Shown here: positions 16,720 to 26,614 of the stretch, one piece after another | Numbering within the stretch: the first letter of the stretch is position 1 | Layout of the letters: the number at the start of each line of letters is the position of its first letter | Source: an uncultured Clostridia bacterium | GTDB lineage: Bacteria; Bacillota; Clostridia; Oscillospirales; Oscillospiraceae | Assembly (NCBI GenBank): GCA_947649615.1 | Contig: CANSSG010000022.1 | Span: forward strand, 1-52,878 | DNA length: 52,878 nt | Reading direction: 5' to 3' | Notes under the pieces: generated by a model | What the model saw: only the letters and a program-made list of their open reading frames with translations | What the model was told of the DNA's origin: nothing | Databases searched by the model: none | Made by a program: the position numbers and the translations under genes

Positions 16720-19122
16720 TTACTCCTCCGGAACCGGCGGCGTCCAATAGTGCTGGCCGTAAAGGTCGGTGAAGCGGTAGGTGGCCTGGGTGCTGCCTTC
16801 CAGCAGCACGTCGCTGATGACCAGGGCTTCCTCTGCCACCGTCAGGGGTTCGCCCAGCAGGTAGCTGTCTTGATAGTCCCCGGCGTAGCTGTAGTAGTCG
16901 CACAGGAATTCCAGCGTGTCGCCGGGCTGTAGCTCGGACTGGCTCTTTGCCGCCGTGCCGGTCTCGCCATTCAGATATACAGACTGGATGCCTGCTACAA
17001 AGCCATTGGGGTTCTCGCTGTCAAATACCAAAATCAATTCCGAACGGACGCCGTTGTACAGCACCGGGACGCGGCCGGTTATGGCGTAGTTGGCGCCGTC
17101 GTCTACCGTACCGGTGTGGTAGTAGGCAACAGGCTGGCCGTTGATGGCTAACCATGTGCCTTCGTTTTTGCCAAGAAGTTCTCCGGCGTCGCTGAATGAA
17201 AATACGTTGTCAAGACCCAGGTCGATGTAGCCTTCCCCATCATCGTAGAACAGATTCAGTTCCAAAGACTGCACCAGCCCCCACTGCTCCTCTGTCAGGC
17301 GCAGCGACGGTACGCCGTCCGCTCCGGACTGCCACACCAGCGCTTCGGCAGGAAAACGGTGGTCCATCAGGTATTGGGCGGTATCCGCTTCACTCATGGC
17401 GCGGTCGCTCAGAAAATCGGTGTTGCCGTCTGTCAGGCCGGATACACGGCCAAAGCTGCCACTCAAAAACTCCCCCAGCAATGCGGCGGCCATATCTGCG
17501 CCTATACCGCTCCCAGACGCGCCCGTCAGGGCGGACAGCGGAGAGGAGGTGCCACCGGACGCCGCCTGGCCGCTGGCCGCTACCCCCGCAAACTGGCGGA
17601 TGCAGCGGGTATAGCCCGCATCCATGCCAATCTGCTGGTAGGTTGTGACCGCCTGGTCCACGGTGGAAAGCTTGCGGTAGGGGAAGTAAATGGACAGGCC
17701 ATAGGCGTTAGTCATGCTGGCGGACGTGCGGTTGTACTTTACCGCGTTGAGGAGAACTTCCGTCAGGGCCTTGCCCTCCGGGGTGTTCAGGTTTTGGGCC
17801 AGGTGGACCAGGTCTACCTGGTCAATTTTGCTCTGGGCAAACTCCCGCGCGCCGCTGCGGGCGTTGGAGACCGTCTGATACTGCTTGTCCTGGAGCAGCT
17901 TGGCGGTGGATTGGGAAAAGTCCGACAGCGCGTCGGGCAAGGTGCGCTCCAGCTCCGCCAGGTCTACTACGGACAGCGTGGTGGACTGGCCCCGGCACTT
18001 CTGGGCGCAGACCTCTACAAAGCTGTCCACGATTTTCTGCCCGACCTGGACGGTGGGCATGGAGGGGTCCGCGCCGAAGGCCGTCAGCCAGTCCGTATAG
18101 TACCAGCCTACCCCAGGCTCGGTTTCCTCCGAAGCAATCAGATAATCGGCGTATGGGGCCATCGTCAGCGCCGTCTCTGCCGTGGCCATCAGGCACGCGT
18201 CATAGCCGATGAAGTCGAACTTGACCCCGCCCGCCTTGAGCGCCGCGTCCAGGCCCGCCAGGTTCATGGAGCCGCTGGACGCGAATTTCTCGTCGTAGCC
18301 GTAGCCGCTGACCGAGCCGCCGCCGTGGTCCCAAAGAATCAGCTCGTACCGGCTGGCCGGATAGTTGGCTGCGCAGTACTGGATGTACCCGGACAATACC
18401 GTTGGGTCCGTCATGGGAACGCTGCCTAAATCATCCTCAAGGCAGACCATCTTCCCGCCCTTAATCTGCCAGATTTGGTTGACGGAACTGCTGACTACGC
18501 TGTTTTTCCAGCCTTTGCAGCCGCCGGTGTAGATCAGAAGATTGATCTTTTCGCCAAATTGGGCGTTCAGCATTTCTTGGAGGTCGTAGGTACCCATGCT
18601 GCTGCGGGACTCCAAGTCCGTGCCGCACATGTAGATCATGATCGTAGCCGTGTCCCGGCCGCTCCCCAGCAGCTTCGTGTACTTCTCCCGTGCGCCGGGG
18701 GCTACGGCTGTGTTCAGTTTGCCCGTATTCGGCTGGCTTTGCCAGCCGGAAGAGACGCTGCCGCCGTTTAGCCCGCCGAGTATGCCTGCCAGGTTAACGC
18801 CGCCGCCCTGTGCCTGCTGCTGGCTGGCCGGGGGCGTCTGGCTGGGCGCTCCCGGGACGCTTTGCTGCCCGCCCAGCAGGGCTGTCAGCCCCCCGCCGCC
18901 GCCTAACAGTACCGCCAGCAGCAGCAGGATCAGCTTCATTCCACCGCCGCTTCTGCTTCCGGCGGCCCGGTTGCCACCGCCCTGGCTCTGGCCCTGCTTG
19001 CGGTCCGCATAGCCGCTGGACTCGCCTACCGGGCCGGTCCCCAGGCCTTTGCCATGCTTCTCCACCTTTTTGCCGGGACCGGTTACATTTTTCTCCCGGC
19101 TTCTGGGTCGGTTGTTTTCCAT
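16720..19122 (-). CDS. Clostripain-related (C11) cysteine peptidase, membrane-anchored
   Basis: A predicted caspase-fold C11 peptidase that cleaves after basic residues in characterised relatives. Residues 1-60 are basic and glycine-rich, presumably cytoplasmic; one membrane segment follows (about 62-85); a Pro/Gln linker leads to the catalytic domain from about 155. The catalytic His is in ILWDHGGG (His266) and the Cys in GYDACLMA (Cys310). The C-terminal 400 residues are unassigned. The frame opens at 19191, but the ATG at 19122 is preferred because AAGGAG lies nine bases upstream. It has its own promoter and follows the giant S8 protease on the same strand, separated by a terminator. Confidence 0.88.
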   Translation of the reverse strand: MENNRPRSREKNVTGPGKKVEKHGKGLGTGPVGESSGYADRKQGQSQGGGNRAAGSRSGGGMKLILLLLAVLLGGGGGLTALLGGQQSVPGAPSQTPPASQQQAQGGGVNLAGILGGLNGGSVSSGWQSQPNTGKLNTAVAPGAREKYTKLLGSGRDTATIMIYMCGTDLESRSSMGTYDLQEMLNAQFGEKINLLIYTGGCKGWKNSVVSSSVNQIWQIKGGKMVCLEDDLGSVPMTDPTVLSGYIQYCAANYPASRYELILWDHGGGSVSGYGYDEKFASSGSMNLAGLDAALKAGGVKFDFIGYDACLMATAETALTMAPYADYLIASEETEPGVGWYYTDWLTAFGADPSMPTVQVGQKIVDSFVEVCAQKCRGQSTTLSVVDLAELERTLPDALSDFSQSTAKLLQDKQYQTVSNARSGAREFAQSKIDQVDLVHLAQNLNTPEGKALTEVLLNAVKYNRTSASMTNAYGLSIYFPYRKLSTVDQAVTTYQQIGMDAGYTRCIRQFAGVAASGQAASGGTSSPLSALTGASGSGIGADMAAALLGEFLSGSFGRVSGLTDGNTDFLSDRAMSEADTAQYLMDHRFPAEALVWQSGADGVPSLRLTEEQWGLVQSLELNLFYDDGEGYIDLGLDNVFSFSDAGELLGKNEGTWLAINGQPVAYYHTGTVDDGANYAITGRVPVLYNGVRSELILVFDSENPNGFVAGIQSVYLNGETGTAAKSQSELQPGDTLEFLCDYYSYAGDYQDSYLLGEPLTVAEEALVISDVLLEGSTQATYRFTDLYGQHYWTPPVPEE

Positions 19123-19162
19123 GATTTCTCGCTCCTTCTTGCTCCTTGGATTTTTCGTGCTT

Positions 19163-19191
19163 ATTTTACCAGACTGTAATGGGATTGGCAA
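19163..19191 (-). promoter_or_regulatory. Promoter of the C11 peptidase gene
   Basis: On the minus strand TTGCCA (19191-19186), 17 bases, TAAAAT (19168-19163), about 40 bases before the ATG. Confidence 0.55.
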
Positions 19192-19213
19192 CTATTTTTT
19201 CCATGCAATGGAC

Positions 19214-19252
19214 AAAAAGGAGCCGGCGCAGCTTGACGCTGCGCCGGCTTTT
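19214..19252 (-). terminator. Terminator of the SLH-protease gene
   Basis: A perfect 12-base GC-rich stem (19221-19232 with 19238-19249), loop TTGAC, followed on the minus strand by CCTTTTT. A TTTT on the other side could also serve plus-strand transcripts. Confidence 0.85.
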
Positions 19253-19324
19253 GGGATTTGCTATCTTTCGCTGTCAAATGCCTTGGGCATAGGCCCGTTT
19301 ACGCGGTCCCGCCCATGGAAACTA

Positions 19325-22300
19325 TCAGAGAGAGAGGTTCTGGTTGTTCTCCACCAGCTTCAGGAACCGTACCAGCATCGCGGCGGCTTCAATACGGGTC
19401 GCGCCGTCGGTGGGTGCCAGGTGGGTGCCGTCACGGCCGCTGATGATGCCCATGCGGTAGGCCCAGGCCATCGCCTCAGCCGCCCAGGACGCCATCTCGC
19501 CGCGGTCTGCAAAGTCAGGCAGGGTAGTGCCATCCGTCGCAACGTTGATGCCAAGCATCTGCGCGTAGCGCCACAGGATCACTGCCAATTCCTGACGGCT
19601 GATGTTTCCGTTGGGACGGAAAGTACCGTCGTCATAGCCAGTCACCAGACCGTTGGCCGCAGCCCACTGGACGCCTGCCGCATACCAACTGCCGTTCTGC
19701 ACGTCGTTGAACGAAGCGCCGCCGGAAGAGGTGGGCAGGTTGGCCGCACGGTGCAGGATCGTTACCAGCATGCCTCTGGTCAGAGACGCGTTGGGAGAGA
19801 ACTCGCTGTCGCTGGTACCAGTCATCAGGCCGTTGTCTACCACGTAGTCCACATATTCATCGTACCAGGAGCCTTCCGTCAGGTCAGCAAACTGGTTGCT
19901 GCCGGGATTGGTGGGCTTGCTGGGTTCGCTGGGTTCAGTAGGCTCAGTGGGTTCGGTCGGCTCGGTGGGTTTCTCAGGCTCGGTGGGCTTGCTGGGCTTG
20001 TTGCCGCCGCCAGTGCCGCCACCGCTGCCGCCGCCGGGATAGCCAGGATAGTTAGTATCCGTGTCGGGCAGAATGACGGGAACTTCCGTCACAGTACCCG
20101 GGTTCGTCTTGCCATCCTCAAGCTGAGTCAGCGTGATGACCGTGTCTTCCTCATTGCGGGTGGTGAAGATCAGTTCGGCGACCGTAGTGCCTGCCGCAGC
20201 CTGACCTCTGTACGCGTACGCAAGGATGATCTCGCCGTCCTTGCTGGTGTTGGCGCTGTTGAGCACTGCCTTGCCGTTGACGCTCACCAGACGGAGGTCG
20301 CTGGCGTTGTAGTCCACCTTGACCATACCGTTGGTGCTGGCCGTGTCAAGGTTCACGCTCACAGATACGCGGCCGGTGCCACGTACTGTGGCCGTGCCGG
20401 AATAGCTGTTCGTGCTCATGCTCACAGTCTCCAGGTCGTCAACAGGGGGTTCCTCGGGAATCTCTTCGTCCACAGGCGGCTCCTCGGGAGTCTCTTCGGG
20501 AACGGGAGCTTCCTCTTCATCAGAAACCTCATCCTCGGGGATCGTGTTTACGTCCTCCTCGAACTCGGGTTCCTCAGACCCGAACATCTCGTCTTCCAGA
20601 TTCACAGCTTCCACCATCTGCATCTCATCGCTGTGCAGCAGGGCGGACGCGGATTCGGGAAGGCCGGGAATCTCTTCGGACATCAGACCGGCAACAGGCC
20701 ATACGCCCGTACCGAAGTTGCCCAGGCTGTGCGCGCCGGTTCCGTTGTCGATGTCAATGGCAATCAGCTCGGAGATGTTCTCGTTCTCGCCATTGTAACG
20801 GCTCCAGAACAGGTAGGGTACGCCGTCTTCGTCATAGGCGTAGACAAGGGAGTTGAAATAGTCGCCATACGGCGCGGAATAGCCAACGCTGCCCAGGGTT
20901 TCGAACCACAGGGTTTGAGCACCCACGGGAACCCAAATCTGATAGAGGGTGCCAGCGTTGGAGATGACAACATATACGTCCACCGGGACTTCGCCGTCAT
21001 CATCCACGATAACATCCGATCCGAGGTACGCAATGCCTACCAGCGTGATGTTCCCCCAATAAGAGGACATATCAAAGCCCATTGCCGCACCATCATTCAT
21101 CCCCGGCGTGAGAATGAACTTCTGGCTGACAACAATCAGATTATCGGGGTTCAAGGGGCTGTAGGCCACATCGGCTACGGGGAAGCCGCCGCCCATAGTG
21201 GAAAGCATCTCTGTGTCCATTGTTTCGGGGTCTACACGGTAGAAGTCAGACGGGGCAGCCGTATTGTCCTCGTCCAGAGTCGCGCCGTAGATGTAGCCGT
21301 CTTCAGCCATCGTGGCGGATGCCAGACGGAGGTCGCTGGCCATGCGCTTGGTGTAGTTGGGCAGGTTGTTGGTGTTGAAGGAAGACCACCACACATGACC
21401 GTTTTCATCCCAGACCAAGGCCTGAAGCTGCTCGTCAATGCTGATGACCGCAACCTCGCATGCAGCGGTTACAGTGCTTGTGACGTGGGAAGCAGCGGTG
21501 ATGGTCGCAGTACCAACACCAACAGCAACGACGACGCCATCGGCGGTGACAGTAGCAACGCTCTCATCGGAACTGCTCCAATCCACGCTCTTGTCCGCCA
21601 GGTTCCAGGGAAGCACGGTGGCGTTCAGACGGACGCTCTCGTTCTTCAGCAGGCTAAGGCTCTCTGCATCCAGAATGATATCCGTCGCCTCGCTGGCAGA
21701 GGGGATGGTAGCGCCGCCCACAGGCTTAGCAAACAGAACGCTCATGTTGTTTGCACCGGATTCAATGGCAAACTGCTTCGTTACCGCACCCGTTTGAGGA
21801 TTGATGGTCGCAATACCGGCATTGCCGCTATTGCGCAGGCCGAGAACCAATTCGTTAGTATTGCTGTCCCAAGTCATGGGATTCACATTACTCATGCCGC
21901 CGCCGCAAACATCCTTGATGTCTGTGTCGGCAACCTTTTCGAACACCAGTTCAGGAGCCGCCGTAACAGGCGTACTCATCTTATACAAACTGTAGGGTTC
22001 ATCCGCCTTGGGGGTGGTGTTCAAAACATAAATCGTACCGTCATCACTAATCGCGAGGGACTGGGCAACCGGGGTCACCACGCCCAGGTCAGTAATCTCG
22101 CCGGTGGTCAGGTCCACTGTTCCCAAGTGCTGGCCGTAATGTACTGGGTCGGGATTGTCCGCCGGCATGTAGAGCATATACATCTGGTTGTCCACCTTGT
22201 TATATGCCATGCCGCCCTGCACATAGGCGATTTCCTTCGTGCCGTTGCTGCCAAGAGACGCTACCAGGCTGGCATCGCTGAAGTCGCCGGCATCAAAGGC

Positions 22301-25300
22301 ATACAAGTTATAGTTACCGTCAAAGCCGAACACGTAGCCGCCAGCGTAAGCGCCAGCTTTCTCAGGCATCGGGTCGGAATAACTGAGCTTGCCGGTCAGT
22401 TCCGCCATCTCAGTGCCATCCTTGCTGACACTATACCACTGCTGCGTAGCAGAGGGCGCGTCAAAGAAGGTGTAGTACTCCTCGATGTTGGGACGGATGC
22501 CCTGCTCGAACTTGTAAGTAACCGTGTTGTCTGCGTAGTCCATGACCTGGATGTAGAAGGTCTTGCCCACTACGCCTTCCAGATCCAGTTCCACGCTGAT
22601 CTGCTCGCCCTTGACCGTCTGGTTGGGGGTCTCCCGGGCGAGGATCGCTGTGCCGCTGCTGTTGATGAGCATCGCGGCGGCCACATACTCGTTGTCCTGC
22701 GCCTTGATGGTCAGCTTGCCTGCCGCAGCATCGTAGGCGGGCGCGTCGGCGCCATCCAGGATAACGGGAGCGGTGTTGTCGATGGTCAGGCGGGTCTTGA
22801 TGCTCGCGCCTTCACCGAGAGCGTTCCAGTTGATCTCGTCATACGTGTCACCGTAATACTCGGGAGCTGCGGTGAACGCAACCTCAACCGTAGTACCCTC
22901 AGGCAGCTTGTTGCCCTTGGCGTCGGTACCCATCCAGTTCATGCTCAGGGTAGAATTGGTGGCCTGCCACTGACCCTGGGCGGGATAGTAAAAGCCCGCA
23001 TAGTAGGGGCTCACCTTTATGGTCTCATACACTTCGCCCGTGTTTACATCCGTGATTGTCAGGCGGGAAGCCGATGCATTACGGATGGGGGCGAACTGGA
23101 TGCCGGTGAGCTTATTGCCGTTCTGATTGCTCAGAGCGTTACGGGCTTCGATGTACTGGTCATCGTCTACGTAGGGGTTGCCGCCGAAGTAGTAGCTGCC
23201 GCTGTCTCCGGCATACTGCATAATCAGCGTGTTGGTGTTCAGAGCCAGGCTGTAGTTGGGGTTGATGTCGATGTAGTAGTAAGGCTGGCGATCCTCCAAA
23301 CCGTACTTGTACGCAATCCGGCTGCCCTTATCGAACATGGAGGAATCAGTCCAGTTGCCGCAGTAGGCCAGCACAGGGATGGAGTGGCTGGTACCCAGTG
23401 CGCCTTCCGCGTCAGCGATAGAGGTTGCCTTGATGTAGGCTTCCACATAGAAGCCGTTGTCGTCATAGTTGGCAATCTCGCTGGCGGGCAGGCGGATGGT
23501 CGCGGTGACATGGGCGGTACCCATGGCAGGTACTACCAAAGCGCCGTCGCCGCCGGACACGTCAGCCGCCATGCGGAGGAAGTCATAGGCGCTGAAGCTG
23601 GTGATTTTCCCATCAACCATGAAGTCTTCCACCAAGTCCTGGTTGCTGAGGGAATCGAGCGTACGTACGCCGGTGGCCACATCCAGCAGGGCGTTGCCGT
23701 CCTCCAGATTCACGTAGCCGTCGCCGTTGAAGTCATAGAACTTCGTGCCGCCGGAAGCCGCACCGTTCCAGGTCCACTCCACGTTGGCGCTCAGCGGCGT
23801 GGTAGCGGTATCCAGATAGGTGTCGCCGTACTGGTCTGCGACGATGCGCTGGGTAAACACGTCAGCATCCAGCAGATAGGCGTGGCTTACGCCGTCCAGG
23901 TTGACAATCTGGAAGTTGACGGTGTAAACGCCCGTCTTAGCGGGGTCGTCGCCAAGCTCCGCCTTCACCTTACCGTCCTTCCAGGAGTCGTTGGCAGAAG
24001 AATCCATCAGGATGAAGGAGTCGGCGTTAACCGCCGCCTCGGTGTTCACCATACCAGCGCCCTGGTTGAGGATGGAATAGTATTCGCCGTTGGCATCCTT
24101 CAAGGGGGTGGCGGTGGACATAATCAGGGATTGGGCCAGGGCGCGGGTAGTCAGGCCGCTGACCTTCCCGATATCCTGCTCGATGTGCTGTCTGACCAGC
24201 GCACCGATACCGGCGATCTGGGGGGAAGCCATGGAAGTACCGCTCATGGACTGGTACTGGTCGTGGCTGTTGCTGGTACCCAGCAGAGACCAGATATTGC
24301 CGCCGGGGGCGGTGATTTCCGGCTTCATGCTCAGGTCGCCGGGAGCACCCCAGGAGGAGAAATTGCTCATGGTCTCGTAGTCATTAGCACCGGGGAACAC
24401 CGTAGCGGCGTTCTTGATGGTAATCTTACCGGTGTAGTAGGTCTTGCCGTTCGCGCTCGCCTCGGTAGACGCAGCCTTGATGGCAGCAGCGTCAGCCTGG
24501 GTGATGGAGACGGCGGGGGCTGTGCCGGTGTAATCGGCAAGGTTCATGTTGATGGTGCCTGGCTGGTTGTTGCAGATGATGGTGGCAATAGCGCCAGCAC
24601 CCACGGCAGCATTCGCCTTTTCGGAGAAGCTGGTCTCACCACGGTAGCAGAACGCCACCTTGCCATTAACAGGAAGGCCCTCGAAATCCTCAGGCTTGCC
24701 AAGTGCATCAATGAAGATGTAGTCATACTCCGTACCGGTTTTATTGGGGTCCATGCTCACAATCGGCGCGTTGGAGTAGTCGTAGTTCTCCGTAAAGCTA
24801 TACGCCTTACCATCGACAATAATGCCTCCATTGCCTACCATGCCGTTGTTGTCCACGGAAGCAACACAGAAGGTATTGGTAAAGGTACCCGGGGAACCGC
24901 CGGTGTGGAAGTTCACGTCATCGCTGTAGGGTCGGCCAACGGGAGCCGCATTCTCCGCCCAAAAGCTGTTGTTGCCCGCAGACATGACAGTCATGGTGTT
25001 GGAGCTGGACAGGCTGTCCAGCAACGCCTGATAGGTCGCGCTAGTGGTCATACCGGCGTTGCCGGAACCCAGAGACAGGTTGACCGTGTCGCAGCCCAGA
25101 CGGATGGCGTCCTCAATAGCGGCCATGTAGTCGCTGTCATACGCGCCGCCGCCCTTGCCGAACACCTTCATGACCAATACCTGGGCGTCGGGCGCGTTAC
25201 CCACCACGTAGACGTCGTCCACGGCGGAAACATACTCATTGCCCTTCTTCAGGTAACGGTTGGCGCCGGCAGTACCCGCTACGTGGGAGCCGTGGTCGCC

Positions 25301-26191
25301 CTGGGTGTCGTTCATGTGGGTCACGTCCAGGCCGTTGTCCACATAGTTGAAGCAGTAAGGCAGCTTCTCATTGTAATAGAGGTCGTCTGCCGTCACGCCC
25401 GTCAGCCGGCGGGCCGCGTTCAGCGTACCCAGCACACTGCTGATTTCCGCAGTGTCCAGCAGGTCGTAACTGCTCACGGTCTTGCCGTTCGCGCTGGCGG
25501 TCTCATTCAGCGCGTACAGGAACGCATCGTTGTTAAAGGACTGGTGCTGGATGTCCAGACCGGTATCCACAATCGCGATGCGCATGCCCGCGCCGGTGTA
25601 GCCCGCGCCGTTGCGCCAGACATTGGACGTATTGGTCATGCCGGTGGAAATCACCATGTTGGGGTCGGCGTCCACCTGGAAGCCCTGAACGTCATAGCGC
25701 TGCTCCAGCACGACGTCGGCAACGCCTTCCAGGGCCTTGATCTCCTCGACCTGGCCGTACTCCACGTTAGCGGAGATGATGTTCGCCGCCAGCGTCAGGT
25801 TCCAGACCACGTCCAAGGGCTGGTTGTCCAGGACCTCTTCGGAGATGTAGGCCGCAGCAGACGCCTGATACTCGCGCAACTCCTGCTCATAGGCCTCCGC
25901 GCTGGCCATATTCCCGGTCTCAGCAGCCAGGGAATATTTCTCCAATGCAGGTTCATTCTCCAAAACGATGGACACACGGACTTCCTCGTCCTCGTCGTAC
26001 AGGGGGACCTCTACCGGCTCCTGTACTTCTTCCTGTCCGCGCAGAACGGACACTTCGCTGTTGTCAACCTGCTCCCAGGTCAGGCCGGATTCTTCCTCCC
26101 CGCCCTGGGCGTACGCGCCCGGAACGAGGGTAAAGACCATGGTCAGGGCCAGGAACAAAGCTAACAAACGCTTTTTGCTCTGTCTTTTCAT
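19325..26191 (-). CDS. Giant subtilisin-like (S8) cell-surface protease with SLH anchors
   Basis: A secreted serine protease of 2288 residues. In order: signal peptide (about 1-28, ending AYA); I9-like propeptide (about 65-165); S8 catalytic domain with Asp209 (IVDTG), His300 (GDHGSHVAGT), oxyanion Asn407 (SAGNN) and Ser653 (GTSMASP), interrupted by a protease-associated insert (about 455-600); beta-rich Fn3-like regions; one EF-hand/dockerin-like loop DFNGDGYVNLEDG (820-832); two propeller-like repeat regions (about 1270-1490 and 1585-1840) around a bacterial Ig-like domain (1502-1582); an acidic linker (1865-1920); a possible cohesin-like sandwich (1921-2030); a TEP-rich linker; and three SLH domains (2100-2288) that should bind cell-wall polymer. 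AGGAGA precedes the ATG. The domain edges are estimates by eye. Confidence 0.93.
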   Translation of the reverse strand: MKRQSKKRLLALFLALTMVFTLVPGAYAQGGEEESGLTWEQVDNSEVSVLRGQEEVQEPVEVPLYDEDEEVRVSIVLENEPALEKYSLAAETGNMASAEAYEQELREYQASAAAYISEEVLDNQPLDVVWNLTLAANIISANVEYGQVEEIKALEGVADVVLEQRYDVQGFQVDADPNMVISTGMTNTSNVWRNGAGYTGAGMRIAIVDTGLDIQHQSFNNDAFLYALNETASANGKTVSSYDLLDTAEISSVLGTLNAARRLTGVTADDLYYNEKLPYCFNYVDNGLDVTHMNDTQGDHGSHVAGTAGANRYLKKGNEYVSAVDDVYVVGNAPDAQVLVMKVFGKGGGAYDSDYMAAIEDAIRLGCDTVNLSLGSGNAGMTTSATYQALLDSLSSSNTMTVMSAGNNSFWAENAAPVGRPYSDDVNFHTGGSPGTFTNTFCVASVDNNGMVGNGGIIVDGKAYSFTENYDYSNAPIVSMDPNKTGTEYDYIFIDALGKPEDFEGLPVNGKVAFCYRGETSFSEKANAAVGAGAIATIICNNQPGTINMNLADYTGTAPAVSITQADAAAIKAASTEASANGKTYYTGKITIKNAATVFPGANDYETMSNFSSWGAPGDLSMKPEITAPGGNIWSLLGTSNSHDQYQSMSGTSMASPQIAGIGALVRQHIEQDIGKVSGLTTRALAQSLIMSTATPLKDANGEYYSILNQGAGMVNTEAAVNADSFILMDSSANDSWKDGKVKAELGDDPAKTGVYTVNFQIVNLDGVSHAYLLDADVFTQRIVADQYGDTYLDTATTPLSANVEWTWNGAASGGTKFYDFNGDGYVNLEDGNALLDVATGVRTLDSLSNQDLVEDFMVDGKITSFSAYDFLRMAADVSGGDGALVVPAMGTAHVTATIRLPASEIANYDDNGFYVEAYIKATSIADAEGALGTSHSIPVLAYCGNWTDSSMFDKGSRIAYKYGLEDRQPYYYIDINPNYSLALNTNTLIMQYAGDSGSYYFGGNPYVDDDQYIEARNALSNQNGNKLTGIQFAPIRNASASRLTITDVNTGEVYETIKVSPYYAGFYYPAQGQWQATNSTLSMNWMGTDAKGNKLPEGTTVEVAFTAAPEYYGDTYDEINWNALGEGASIKTRLTIDNTAPVILDGADAPAYDAAAGKLTIKAQDNEYVAAAMLINSSGTAILARETPNQTVKGEQISVELDLEGVVGKTFYIQVMDYADNTVTYKFEQGIRPNIEEYYTFFDAPSATQQWYSVSKDGTEMAELTGKLSYSDPMPEKAGAYAGGYVFGFDGNYNLYAFDAGDFSDASLVASLGSNGTKEIAYVQGGMAYNKVDNQMYMLYMPADNPDPVHYGQHLGTVDLTTGEITDLGVVTPVAQSLAISDDGTIYVLNTTPKADEPYSLYKMSTPVTAAPELVFEKVADTDIKDVCGGGMSNVNPMTWDSNTNELVLGLRNSGNAGIATINPQTGAVTKQFAIESGANNMSVLFAKPVGGATIPSASEATDIILDAESLSLLKNESVRLNATVLPWNLADKSVDWSSSDESVATVTADGVVVAVGVGTATITAASHVTSTVTAACEVAVISIDEQLQALVWDENGHVWWSSFNTNNLPNYTKRMASDLRLASATMAEDGYIYGATLDEDNTAAPSDFYRVDPETMDTEMLSTMGGGFPVADVAYSPLNPDNLIVVSQKFILTPGMNDGAAMGFDMSSYWGNITLVGIAYLGSDVIVDDDGEVPVDVYVVISNAGTLYQIWVPVGAQTLWFETLGSVGYSAPYGDYFNSLVYAYDEDGVPYLFWSRYNGENENISELIAIDIDNGTGAHSLGNFGTGVWPVAGLMSEEIPGLPESASALLHSDEMQMVEAVNLEDEMFGSEEPEFEEDVNTIPEDEVSDEEEAPVPEETPEEPPVDEEIPEEPPVDDLETVSMSTNSYSGTATVRGTGRVSVSVNLDTASTNGMVKVDYNASDLRLVSVNGKAVLNSANTSKDGEIILAYAYRGQAAAGTTVAELIFTTRNEEDTVITLTQLEDGKTNPGTVTEVPVILPDTDTNYPGYPGGGSGGGTGGGNKPSKPTEPEKPTEPTEPTEPTEPSEPSKPTNPGSNQFADLTEGSWYDEYVDYVVDNGLMTGTSDSEFSPNASLTRGMLVTILHRAANLPTSSGGASFNDVQNGSWYAAGVQWAAANGLVTGYDDGTFRPNGNISRQELAVILWRYAQMLGINVATDGTTLPDFADRGEMASWAAEAMAWAYRMGIISGRDGTHLAPTDGATRIEAAAMLVRFLKLVENNQNLSL

Positions 26192-26539
26192 GTTCTTCTC
26201 CTATTCTAATAAATTCGCGCAAAGAGATGCGGCGGACCCATGCGCCGTATGCCGCATGAGAAGCAAAGCTGTCAGAACGGGAGCGCGCAGGTCCGGCCCG
26301 CCGCGCCAGGCAGGCGGCGTCCGCCAGGAGCGCCCTTCCCACCTTCAACAACTTCCCGCCTTTTTCTTCTTCCCCTCTCAATCCCCCCTTCACCTGTTTT
26401 TAGCTTTCGGATTTGTCCATGCCAAAGCGGCAGATTATCAGTGGCTTCATCATTCCGCTATGCGAAATGATGGCAACAGGTGCCTGTTGCCTCCGCCTTG
26501 GCCACATTCCGGAGAATCTCGGAACCGTCTTTGGCTCCG
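26192..26539 (-). promoter_or_regulatory. Long structured leader of the SLH-protease mRNA
   Basis: About 348 transcribed but untranslated bases lie between the promoter and the protease start. The distal half can form a run of hairpins: GGCAACAGG/CCTGTTGCC (26472-26491), ATCATT/AATGAT with an inner CGC/GCG (26449-26471), TGCC/GGCA and GGA/TCC closer to the gene. The proximal half is purine-rich, then GC-rich. I tried to match known riboswitch cores (cobalamin, c-di-GMP-I, THF, ydaO-type, T-box) and found no convincing fit. No coding frame with a ribosome binding site was seen. Confidence 0.5.
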
Positions 26540-26545
26540 TTTACT

Positions 26546-26574
26546 ATTGTACTTTTTTATGCCTGAATTGTCAA
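26546..26574 (-). promoter_or_regulatory. Strong promoter of the SLH protease
   Basis: On the minus strand TTGACA (26574-26569), exactly 17 bases, TACAAT (26551-26546). Only one position differs from consensus. Confidence 0.75.
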
Positions 26575-26614
26575 GATTTTCTGTCCCAGTTTTGACATGT
26601 TTTTAACGAAAGCG

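Noticed and set aside
19049-26164. A 2371-codon plus-strand frame
   Set aside because: It is the exact antisense register of the S8 protease, has no ribosome binding site or recognisable domain, and is explained by absence of TTA, CTA and TCA codons.
26192-26539. Known riboswitch in the protease leader
   Set aside because: A GCCACTG segment recalls one cobalamin-riboswitch box, but the other boxes are absent; no core of c-di-GMP-I, THF, ydaO or T-box type was convincing.
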